From contig JBHJOI010000040.1 in NCBI GenBank assembly GCA_050329935.1, forward strand, positions 1 through 15,444: a stretch of DNA of 15,444 nt, in the 5' to 3' direction. The stretch comes from CAYSFW01 sp050329935 (GTDB lineage: Bacteria > Pseudomonadota > Gammaproteobacteria > UWMA-0217). Below are positions 1-6,398 of this stretch, in pieces (position 1 is the stretch's first letter; each line of letters begins with the position of its first letter). The notes below the pieces were generated by a model. It was not told where the DNA came from. It saw nothing but the letters and a program-made list of their open reading frames with translations, and did not search any database. The position numbers and the translations under genes were made by a program.

Positions 1-1
1 C

Positions 2-133
2 TCCGGCGTGATTTCCGAGGCGGCTACGGCGCTGGGGCGTTTGATTCGGATCAGCATGACGATTCTCGTGGTGGATACACAACAAGTTACGCACGTCTGC
101 GCAAGCTGGACGCAGCGCGTCAAGGCCAAATAG
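2..133 (+). CDS. C-terminal end of an unidentified protein, possibly VWA-domain
   Basis: An open frame enters from the left edge and stops at TAG 131-133, giving 43 residues. The piece contains ATALGRLIRISMTILVVDTQ. A helix followed by a strand ending in VVDT resembles the last helix and strand of VWA domains in magnesium/cobalt chelatase D-type subunits (family knowledge plus inference). The resemblance is short and the usual tail after VVDT is longer, so the identity is weak. It lies 106 bp upstream of the motor-pair operon on the same strand and may belong to the same functional cluster. No start or catalytic residues are inside the window. Confidence 0.55.
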   Translation, partial: SGVISEAATALGRLIRISMTILVVDTQQVTHVCASWTQRVKAK

Positions 134-191
134 CGTGGTCGGGCGAATCAACTTCGTGACCGACGCGCGCGCATTTCGACGAACAGGGCGC

Positions 192-197
192 TAGAAT
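192..197 (+). promoter_or_regulatory. possible -10 box (TAGAAT) for the motor-pair operon
   Basis: GCTAGAATC lies 42 bp before the ATG at 240. The same nine bases occur before the tRNA-Ser gene at the other end of the window, where a promoter is expected. No good -35 hexamer is visible at 16-18 bp spacing, so this is a weak call. Confidence 0.3.
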
Positions 198-239
198 CAG
201 CCGTATCACGCCACTCACGCCGAAAACGATTCGACAATC

Positions 240-1169
240 ATGCCGCGAATCCACTATAAACCGACTCTCAGCCGCAACACCCTGCTGCTGCTATTGTTCA
301 CGCTGGTCGCGGTGACGCTGATCGTTTGGTACTTCCGGGTGCCGCTGCAAACGCTGTATTTTCGCGATCAGGTATCGACCAGCTCGCTGACGCTGAATGG
401 CATCATTCTCGCACTGTTTTTCGCCGGTATTGTCCGCCTGGTGCTCTTGCTCTGGCGCTACCGTCGCGAGGAACGCGCGATTGCGATCTTTCTCGAACAC
501 ATGCACCACGAAAGCGATCGCAACGAAGTCGATTCCGATACTCTGATCGCACGCCGCTACACCGCGATGCTGTTTTCCAGCAAACAAGGCGTGACGCCCA
601 ACGTCGGCGCGCTGGCGCAGATCCAGGTCGCGCGCGAGAGCACGCGCGGCAGCTTCGCACGCTTCGTCAACAACATTTTGATCCTGCTCGGCGTATTCGG
701 AACCATCGTCTCGCTCTCGCTGGCGCTATTCGGGGCGACCGATCTGTTACATAACGCCGCGCGCAACATCAACGGACTCGAACTCATCGTCCACGGCATG
801 TCCACCGCGCTCTCGACCACGATGACCGCCATCGTGTGTTATGTGATCTTTGGCTTCTTCTTCCACCGACTCACCAGCGTCCAGACCCGGATCGTCAGTG
901 CGATCGAGGAGATCACACAGGAATACCTGGTGCCGCGATTTCGCGTCAAGGCGGAGAACCTCGTCAATGAAACCGCGTTGCTGGTCGAGAATCTGCAGAA
1001 GGTGGTCAAACAGCTTGAACTGGCGCAGACCGAGCAACACGCGCGCGAGCAGATCATCGCCAAGGCGTTGGCGGACCACGAGCACCAGATGCAGGAGCTC
1101 GCGAATCAATTCGTCAAGACCCAACGCATTCTGCTGCGCGGCTTCCGTCTGGGTGAGAAGTCCGAATGA
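240..1169 (+). CDS. MotA/TolQ/ExbB-family proton channel-like protein with coiled-coil tail
   Basis: This 309-residue inner-membrane protein probably forms the ring-like channel subunit of an ion-driven motor. Four hydrophobic segments are visible at about 15-32, 51-72, 143-165 and 184-208, with a cytoplasmic loop of about 70 residues between the second and third. The third and fourth carry the family signature: LLGVFGTIVSLSLALFG (149-165) and HGMSTALSTTMTAIVCYV (185-202), where Thr and small residues line the ion path in MotA, TolQ and ExbB. Residues about 215-295 are charged and heptad-like, a predicted cytoplasmic coiled coil that classical ExbB lacks. The ATG at 240 has no clear Shine-Dalgarno sequence. 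The stop overlaps the next start (ATGA), so the two are translationally coupled and probably act as one complex. No TonB, Tol or flagellar gene is nearby, so the process powered is unknown. Confidence 0.85.
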   Translation: MPRIHYKPTLSRNTLLLLLFTLVAVTLIVWYFRVPLQTLYFRDQVSTSSLTLNGIILALFFAGIVRLVLLLWRYRREERAIAIFLEHMHHESDRNEVDSDTLIARRYTAMLFSSKQGVTPNVGALAQIQVARESTRGSFARFVNNILILLGVFGTIVSLSLALFGATDLLHNAARNINGLELIVHGMSTALSTTMTAIVCYVIFGFFFHRLTSVQTRIVSAIEEITQEYLVPRFRVKAENLVNETALLVENLQKVVKQLELAQTEQHAREQIIAKALADHEHQMQELANQFVKTQRILLRGFRLGEKSE

Positions 1170-2128
1170 TGGACGGTTTCGGTGATCTCCGCGTCGATCA
1201 TCTGCGCACCAGCGGTGAGGATAGTTTCTGGCCCTCGTTTACCGACATCATGATGGTGATCGTGATGATCTTCCTGATCACCACCACTTTTTTGATCGTG
1301 CGCAACTGGGATTTGGTGCGCGAACTCACCGAGACGATGGCGGCGGAGCGCGAGGCGCAGGCCGCGGCTCAGGTGACACTGGCAGAGAACCTGACGCTGG
1401 AGGAACGCCTTTCGGCGCTCGAGGAAGCGTTGTCAATCTCGCAACTCCGCCAACTCCAGACCCAGGAGGAGAAGTCGCGTCTACAACAACGCTTTGAAAC
1501 CGTGCTCAATGAACTTGCCGGCAGTAACGCCCTGCTTGAACGGTTCAAGGCTCAACTCGCGGCAAAGAGCGACGAAATCCAGTCCGTGCTGGGACAGCTT
1601 TCGGCGCTACGCGCGGAACTCATGGCGGCGCGCGAGGCGCTTTCGGGCAGTCAGGCGGAACTCGCGTCGACACGCGCCGCGGTGAGTGCGCTCGAACTCA
1701 ATCAGGCGGAAAAGGATCGCAACCTGATCGCCGCGCAAGCCCAGCTCGAGCAGCTCGAAAGCACGCGCGCCGAACTTCAGGACGAATTCGCGGCACTCAA
1801 GACCCAGTATGACCGACTGGTGCGGCCGGCCCGCTCCAGCCAGGGCAAATACGTCGTGACCGTGCGCTATCAACGCAGTGGCGGCGCGCCCGCCTACGAC
1901 CTCAAGGAAAGTGAGTCCGCTGACTACCGTCGGGTATCCGAAACCGAGCTTCATCGTCGGCTACAAGCGCTCAAGGACCAGCACACCGATCGGCTCTACA
2001 TCCGGATTATTTTCCCCGACGACGGCCAGCTGACCTACAAGGATGCCTGGGGATTCACCAACGACATTCTAACCAAATACGATTACTACCATCAGGCGGG
2101 CGCCGCGAATCCCGCCACACCCGATTGA
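1166..2128 (+). CDS. MotB/ExbD-like motor partner with long coiled-coil stalk
   Basis: This 320-residue protein is the likely stator partner of the upstream channel protein. A single N-terminal helix (about 24-46) begins FWPSFTDIMMVIVMIFL. Asp27 sits where MotB, ExbD and TolR carry their proton-binding Asp. Residues about 55-218 are almost uninterrupted Leu/Ala/Glu/Gln heptads, a long predicted coiled coil, presumably periplasmic as in the relatives. The last ~95 residues (about 226-305) form a small domain with LYIRIIFPDDGQLTYKDAW, loosely like the beta-strand/helix unit of ExbD/TolR. It is not an OmpA-type peptidoglycan-binding domain. The ATG at 1166 overlaps the upstream stop; a second ATG follows at 1169, and GAGAAG lies a few bases upstream. 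Length and stalk are unusual: ExbD and TolR are about 140 residues. Motor membership is well supported; the function is not known. Confidence 0.8.
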   Translation: MMDGFGDLRVDHLRTSGEDSFWPSFTDIMMVIVMIFLITTTFLIVRNWDLVRELTETMAAEREAQAAAQVTLAENLTLEERLSALEEALSISQLRQLQTQEEKSRLQQRFETVLNELAGSNALLERFKAQLAAKSDEIQSVLGQLSALRAELMAAREALSGSQAELASTRAAVSALELNQAEKDRNLIAAQAQLEQLESTRAELQDEFAALKTQYDRLVRPARSSQGKYVVTVRYQRSGGAPAYDLKESESADYRRVSETELHRRLQALKDQHTDRLYIRIIFPDDGQLTYKDAWGFTNDILTKYDYYHQAGAANPATPD

Positions 2129-2132
2129 CCAC

Positions 2133-2163
2133 GCGTCGCCAGTGTTTCAATCCTCGGCGACGC
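2133..2163. terminator. inverted repeat between convergent genes, possible bidirectional terminator
   Basis: GCGTCGCC (2133-2140) and GGCGACGC (2156-2163) are perfect 8-bp inverted arms around a 15-base loop. The element lies just past the stop of the motor partner gene and overlaps the last codons of the convergent hydrolase gene. There is no T-run on either side, so it could stall or stabilise transcripts rather than act as a classical terminator. Confidence 0.35.
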
Positions 2164-3223
2164 TCGGCATCGGATTCCAATCAAACTCGGCGCGAACCAC
2201 CGCGTGATCCGATACACCCTGCTGTAAGCGCGCCGTGCCGCTGTCGTGACACAGATGATCATTGAAACCCGTCATCTCCCGAAACGACCACTTGCGATTG
2301 GTCGCGGCGTCGTAAAACGCATCGGATACGAGAATGTGGTCCAGCGATTCCATTTTGTTTTGATAAACATGCGTGTAGTACACATGCCGGAACGAACGCA
2401 ATTGCTGTAGCTTCTCCACCGAATACAGCCCCCGATCGGAGCGGTTGCCGGCGCGACTCTTGGCGACCAGACGGTACCCTGGATCGGCGCTCAGCAATTC
2501 GGTCGAGATCGCTTCCGTACCGTCGTTGAGATCGCCCAGCACCACGAATGGAATATCGTTATCGCCCATTTCAAGGTCCAGCATCGCGCGCAATGCGCCC
2601 ACCTCGGCGATCCGTCTGACGTGCGAAGCGACGCTGCTCGCGATCGCGCGGTGTTGCGTCAACACCGGATTGGCGCTGTCGCTACGCAGCGACGAGGGAC
2701 CCTTGGACTTGAGATGCGCCACGTAAACGACGACTTCGGGCGGTTTCGGACCGCGGCCACGCGGCTGGATCCGCAACCGCAGCGGCGGACGCGAGAACCG
2801 TTCGAGCGTCAGATTGATCGTCTCCCGCGCATCGCGCGACTCCCTCAGATCAACGAAACGGCAGGCCTCAGGAAACTGGTCGATCCATTGCGCCGACTCC
2901 GCGACCAACAGGCCCTTTTTCGCTGCCAGCGCGACCTGGATCGCCGCCGGATATCGATTGCGCGCAACGAGGTCGTAGTCGGCCAGTCCGTAGCGTTCAC
3001 GCGCGAGCGCGAACGCGGCGGCGAGCGCCTCGATGCGCCAGAGCTCCTGAAAACCGATCACGTCGGCGTCCAGTTGCGCGAGCATGCGCGCGATCCAGTC
3101 GAGCTTCGCCTGGTAATGCGCCTCGCTCAGTCCACCCGTGTTGGTATAGATGGGTTCGCCTGGCAAATGAAGGTTATAGAGATTGAAGGTCGCGAAGCTG
3201 AGGTCGCGCATGTTTCGCGCCAT
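2147..3223 (-). CDS. endonuclease/exonuclease/phosphatase-family hydrolase
   Basis: This 358-residue protein has the metal-dependent phosphoesterase fold shared by DNase I, exonuclease III and sphingomyelinase. All core motifs are visible: ATFNLYNL (11-18), DADVIGFQELW with the metal ligand Glu60 (52-62), VYVAHLKSKG with His170, VVLGDLND with Asp231 and Asn233, SLDHILVSD with Asp295/His296, and the terminal VSDHAVV with the catalytic Asp339/His340 pair. No signal peptide or transmembrane segment is seen, so it is probably cytoplasmic. The ATG at 3223 is preceded by AGGA about 8 bases upstream, which supports this start over the Met four codons in. The gene stands alone, convergent with the motor pair and divergent from the beta-helix gene. 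The substrate (DNA, phospholipid or another phosphodiester) cannot be told from sequence. An N-terminal insert (TNTGGLSEAHYQAK) is shared with bacterial EEP proteins of unknown role. Confidence 0.9.
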   Translation of the reverse strand: MARNMRDLSFATFNLYNLHLPGEPIYTNTGGLSEAHYQAKLDWIARMLAQLDADVIGFQELWRIEALAAAFALARERYGLADYDLVARNRYPAAIQVALAAKKGLLVAESAQWIDQFPEACRFVDLRESRDARETINLTLERFSRPPLRLRIQPRGRGPKPPEVVVYVAHLKSKGPSSLRSDSANPVLTQHRAIASSVASHVRRIAEVGALRAMLDLEMGDNDIPFVVLGDLNDGTEAISTELLSADPGYRLVAKSRAGNRSDRGLYSVEKLQQLRSFRHVYYTHVYQNKMESLDHILVSDAFYDAATNRKWSFREMTGFNDHLCHDSGTARLQQGVSDHAVVRAEFDWNPMPSVAED

Positions 3224-3579
3224 ACTGATCGTCCTGCTGAATGGGTTTGATTCGGGTTGCCGATCGAAGAATGCCTAGTCAAGCTTAGCAGACCGACCAC
3301 GGACCGCCGGCACGATCGTGTAAATTCGACAGCCATTGCCGAGCGACCCGCGTGCGTTAGCGCGCCGTCCCGGTCCGCGGTTCGAAGCCGGGATCTTTCC
3401 TTGGGATCGAGCGTGATCAGTTCGCTCAGCTCGGACAGGTATCCGCGAGCGACTTTGCCAACCAGTTCCACCCCTCGGATACGCGACTCGGGACATACTT
3501 CGACAGTCGTCTGGGTACTCGCCCGGATTCAATGCAAGCATCACACAACCGCCGAACCAACATGAAAAGGAGCCGCACG
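3224..3579. other. divergent intergenic region without a clear gene
   Basis: The 356 bp separate the divergent hydrolase and beta-helix genes and should hold both promoters, but I see no convincing -35/-10 pair. A coding-like minus-strand frame runs from about 3530 through 3296 (it includes VELVGKVARGYLSELSELI). It has no ATG; its first usable start would be GTG at 3471. It runs on without a stop into the hydrolase gene in another frame. I see no terminator or RNA gene. Confidence 0.4.
3567..3572 (+). promoter_or_regulatory. strong ribosome binding site deciding the beta-helix gene start
   Basis: AAGGAG lies 7 bases before the ATG at 3580. In-frame ATGs at 3532 and 3562 have no such site upstream, so 3580 is the preferred start. 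A caveat: starting at 3562 would give a more positively charged signal-peptide N-region. Confidence 0.65.
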
Positions 3580-5037
3580 ATGCCCCACTTTCAGCTAGTC
3601 CAGGGTACGCGCCTGACGGGCGCCGCGTTGGGATTGACGCTGCTGTTGTGCGGACAACCCACCCGCGCCGCCGAAGGCGTGCAGCCTTTCTCGGTCGATC
3701 GCGCGGACTACGGTGCCGGGAGCTACACGCCCGCCCCCCCGCGCAAGGATTCGCAGGTGTTTTTTGTGTCACCCGAGGGTGACGATCGCAATCCCGGTAC
3801 CGATGAACGTCCCTGGGCAACACCCAACCACGCGGCGAATCAATTGCGCGAGGGCCAGATCGCCTATCTGCGCGACGGTACCTATCGAGTCACCGCCCGC
3901 GTCTCGCCGAAAAGTTCGGGCGTGACGCTCGCGGCCTATCCTGGCCAAACGCCGATCATCGATGCATCGGGGATTGCGACCGAGGGTCCGAGCGGCGTCA
4001 CGCCGGGATACGCCCGAGATCTTGGTGCGATCTTCGTCCATGCCGTGGACAACGTCACGATCGCCGGGCTGACGGTCGTCGATTCACGCGGCGCCGGAAT
4101 TTCGATCTGTACTTCCAAAGGCACGACCCTGATTGGCAACACCACGCGCGGCAGTTTCGCGTCCGGCATCAGCACCAACAGCGTGCTTCATCACGACTGT
4201 GTCTCATCCGATATCAAAATGCTACGCAATACCGTGCTCGACGCCACGACGTTGCGCCTGCGCACGGCGGACTACCCGGCGGACGCGACCGAGGCGCCGC
4301 ACGAGGCGATCAGCATCATGGGCACGATTGGCTTCGAGCTTGCCTACAACTACATCGCCCAAAGCGAAAAGGAGGGGTTCGATATCAAGGAGACGAGCAA
4401 GGACGGCGTGGTGCGACACAATCTGGTCGAGAACATCGTGCGCCAGTGCTACTACGTCGACGCCTGGGGTGGTGTGCTCGAGAATATCGAACTGTATGGC
4501 AACGTCGGACGCCATTGCGGATTCGCCGGCTTTGCGCTCAGCACCGAGACCGGCGACCTGACCCGGAACATCCGCTTTCACCATAACCTGCTCTATGGCA
4601 ACGGTGGCACCGGAATCTACATTTCCCGCTTTGCCTACGACCGGCCGCGCAAGGACATTCAAATTCATCACAATACCGTCGACAACAACGGTCATGGCAA
4701 GGACGGGGAATGGATGCGTGGTGGCTTCGCCCTGCTGACCCCCAATCTCACCGATGCCTCGATATTCGCGAATATCTTCAGCAACAACGCCGGTTTCCAG
4801 AGTGGCGTCGGCAACACCTATGTCGGGGCGGAGGGCTTGCCGGGGCAGAACATCGTGATTCGCGACAACCACCTGTTCGGGCCGCAAGATGAAGTCTCGA
4901 TGCATCTGGCCGAAATGCTACCTTGCGCCGGACTCACCCCGATTCAAGGGGATCCACTGTTCGTCGACCCGGCGGCTGGCGATTATCGACTGCGCCCCGG
5001 ATCGCCGGCCGCCGGTAAAGGCGCCTACGCGAATTGA
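3580..5037 (+). CDS. secreted right-handed parallel beta-helix protein
   Basis: From the ATG with the good ribosome binding site this is 485 residues. The first ~30 form a signal peptide with hydrophobic core LTGAALGLTLLLCG and a likely cut near PTRA-AEG, so the protein is exported. The segment QVFFVSPEGDDRNPGTDERP followed by PWATPNHAANQL and YLRDGTYRV is the usual entry to pectate-lyase-like beta-helix proteins. About 15 coils follow with the repeating N-x-(V/I)-x-x-N pattern, for example NVTIAGLTVVDSRGAGISI, ELAYNYIAQSEKEGFDI and DIQIHHNTVDNNG. The C-terminus, DPAAGDYRLRPGSPAAGKGA, is the standard closing motif of this class. Family members include polysaccharide lyases, epimerases and adhesins; I cannot assign catalytic residues, so substrate and activity stay open. 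It is monocistronic, with 133 bp to the next gene. Confidence 0.85.
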   Translation: MPHFQLVQGTRLTGAALGLTLLLCGQPTRAAEGVQPFSVDRADYGAGSYTPAPPRKDSQVFFVSPEGDDRNPGTDERPWATPNHAANQLREGQIAYLRDGTYRVTARVSPKSSGVTLAAYPGQTPIIDASGIATEGPSGVTPGYARDLGAIFVHAVDNVTIAGLTVVDSRGAGISICTSKGTTLIGNTTRGSFASGISTNSVLHHDCVSSDIKMLRNTVLDATTLRLRTADYPADATEAPHEAISIMGTIGFELAYNYIAQSEKEGFDIKETSKDGVVRHNLVENIVRQCYYVDAWGGVLENIELYGNVGRHCGFAGFALSTETGDLTRNIRFHHNLLYGNGGTGIYISRFAYDRPRKDIQIHHNTVDNNGHGKDGEWMRGGFALLTPNLTDASIFANIFSNNAGFQSGVGNTYVGAEGLPGQNIVIRDNHLFGPQDEVSMHLAEMLPCAGLTPIQGDPLFVDPAAGDYRLRPGSPAAGKGAYAN

Positions 5038-5078
5038 CCGGCGCATCGAAACCGTCGCGGCTGCGGGGCGCCGTATAC

Positions 5079-5168
5079 CTATTCCTTGTGCTTGATCAGG
5101 TTGTACCGCGCGCGGATCGAATAGGCTTGCGCCATCGCTTTCAGAAACTTGCCATCGAGCGTGATCCC
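5079..5168 (-). pseudogene. possible 3' remnant of an unidentified gene
   Basis: On the minus strand a 29-codon frame ending in TAG (5081-5079) reads like natural protein: GITLDGKFLKAMAQAYSIR, then ARYNLIKHKE. It abuts the start of the adenosyltransferase gene (5171) on the other strand, and no start codon or remaining gene body can be found. It may be the tail of a gene whose 5' part was lost when the adenosyltransferase gene arrived. It could also be a chance open frame, given its length. I do not recognise the family. Confidence 0.25.
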
Positions 5169-5170
5169 TG

Positions 5171-6376
5171 ATGAGTTGCACCATCGAATCCGCCGCGCCG
5201 GCGCCGCTTCGTATCGAAGTCGTCGAGCGCAAGGGCATCGGCCACCCCGACACGATCTGCGATGCGCTCGCCGAAACCTTCAGCCTGGCGCTGTCGCGTT
5301 GGTACCTGAATCGCTTCGGCGAGGTGCTGCATCATAACGTCGACAAGGTGTTGCTTTGGGGTGGCGCGGCCCGTCCGAACTTCGGCGGCGGCGAAATCCT
5401 GGCGCCGATCGAGATATTTCTCGCGGGGCGCGCGGTCACGGCGTTCAAGGGTGTCGCGATCCCGGTCGAACAACTCGCGATCGAAAGCGCACGCAAGCTG
5501 CTTGAAAGACACTGGCCCGATGTCAATGTCACGCGCGACGTACGCATTCATACCCTGATCCGACCGGGCAGCGTCGATCTCGCCGAACTATACGCACGCA
5601 AGACCGGATTCGAGGTGCCGCTCGCCAACGACACCTCATGCGGCGTCGGGTTCGCGCCGCTGACCCCGCTGGAAACGCTGGTGCTCGATCTGGAGCGCTC
5701 CCTCGACACCAAATGCACACCGACACACCGCGCGCTCGGCGCCGACCGCAAGGTCATGGGTGTGCGGCTAGACGATCGGCTTGAACTGACCCTGGGCTGC
5801 GCGATGGTCGATCGTCATCTCGCGAACCTGGCGGACTACCGCGACGCATGCGCGTGGCTTGCCGCGCATGCTACATCCGTCGCCGAACGTCATGGGTTTC
5901 CTAACGCCACAATCAGGGTCAACGCGGCCGACAATCCGGAGCGCGGTAGTGTGTTCATGACGGTCAGCGGCACGTCCGCGGAGGCCGGCGACGACGGCGA
6001 GGCGGGCCGCGGCAACCGCGCCAACGGCTTGATCACGCCGTGCCGGCCCATGACGCTGGAATCGGTCGCGGGCAAGAACCCGATCACGCATGTCGGCAAG
6101 CTCTATAACCTGCTGGCGGGTTTGATCGCGAGCGACGCGGCCGAGTTGATTCCTGAATCCACGAGCTTCGAGTGCTACCTTGTCAGTCGGATCGGCTTCC
6201 CGATCGACGCCCCGCCGCTTTCGCACTTGCGCGCCACGACCTCGCAACCGCTCGACCCAGGCTCGGAACGGCGCCTGCGGACACTCGTTCACGACCGGCT
6301 TGCAACCCTACCCTCGCTGTGGCGACTGCTGCTCGACGGACAACTCAAGCTGGACCGTTGGCCCTGGCTCGACTAG
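5171..6376 (+). CDS. mat: archaeal-type methionine adenosyltransferase (S-adenosylmethionine synthetase)
   Basis: This 401-residue enzyme makes S-adenosylmethionine from methionine and ATP (EC 2.5.1.6). It belongs to the archaeal-type family, which shares little sequence with bacterial MetK. Visible family motifs are VERKGIGHPDTICDAL (18-33), HHNVDKVLLWGG (54-65), NDTSCGVGFAPLTPLE (153-168), DRKVMGVR (192-199), the ATP/metal-binding run SGTSAEAGDDGEAGRGNRAN (266-285) and GKNPITHVGKLYN (301-313). The length matches archaeal members (about 400). The ATG at 5171 is the first Met after an in-frame stop at 5162-5164; its ribosome binding site is weak. No signal peptide is present and the enzyme is cytoplasmic. 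It has no co-directional partner; the next gene converges 22 bp away. Whether the organism also has MetK cannot be seen here. The family call is very secure. Confidence 0.95.
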   Translation: MSCTIESAAPAPLRIEVVERKGIGHPDTICDALAETFSLALSRWYLNRFGEVLHHNVDKVLLWGGAARPNFGGGEILAPIEIFLAGRAVTAFKGVAIPVEQLAIESARKLLERHWPDVNVTRDVRIHTLIRPGSVDLAELYARKTGFEVPLANDTSCGVGFAPLTPLETLVLDLERSLDTKCTPTHRALGADRKVMGVRLDDRLELTLGCAMVDRHLANLADYRDACAWLAAHATSVAERHGFPNATIRVNAADNPERGSVFMTVSGTSAEAGDDGEAGRGNRANGLITPCRPMTLESVAGKNPITHVGKLYNLLAGLIASDAAELIPESTSFECYLVSRIGFPIDAPPLSHLRATTSQPLDPGSERRLRTLVHDRLATLPSLWRLLLDGQLKLDRWPWLD

Positions 6377-6398
6377 GCACGGGCTTGTGCTGCGCCAC

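Noticed and set aside
240..2128. A Zorya-type anti-phage system (ZorA/ZorB)
   Set aside because: The partner protein lacks an OmpA-like peptidoglycan-binding domain, the channel's tail is much shorter than the ZorA tail, and no ZorC, ZorD or ZorE gene follows; the next gene is an opposite-strand hydrolase.
3379..3389. GGTTCGAAGCC resembles a tRNA T-loop
   Set aside because: No acceptor, D or anticodon arms can be folded around it on either strand.
3127..3471. Minus-strand ORF from GTG 3471 as a real gene
   Set aside because: It overlaps about 100 bp of the well-supported hydrolase gene on the same strand in another frame and has no ATG or database-like motif; kept only as a finding.
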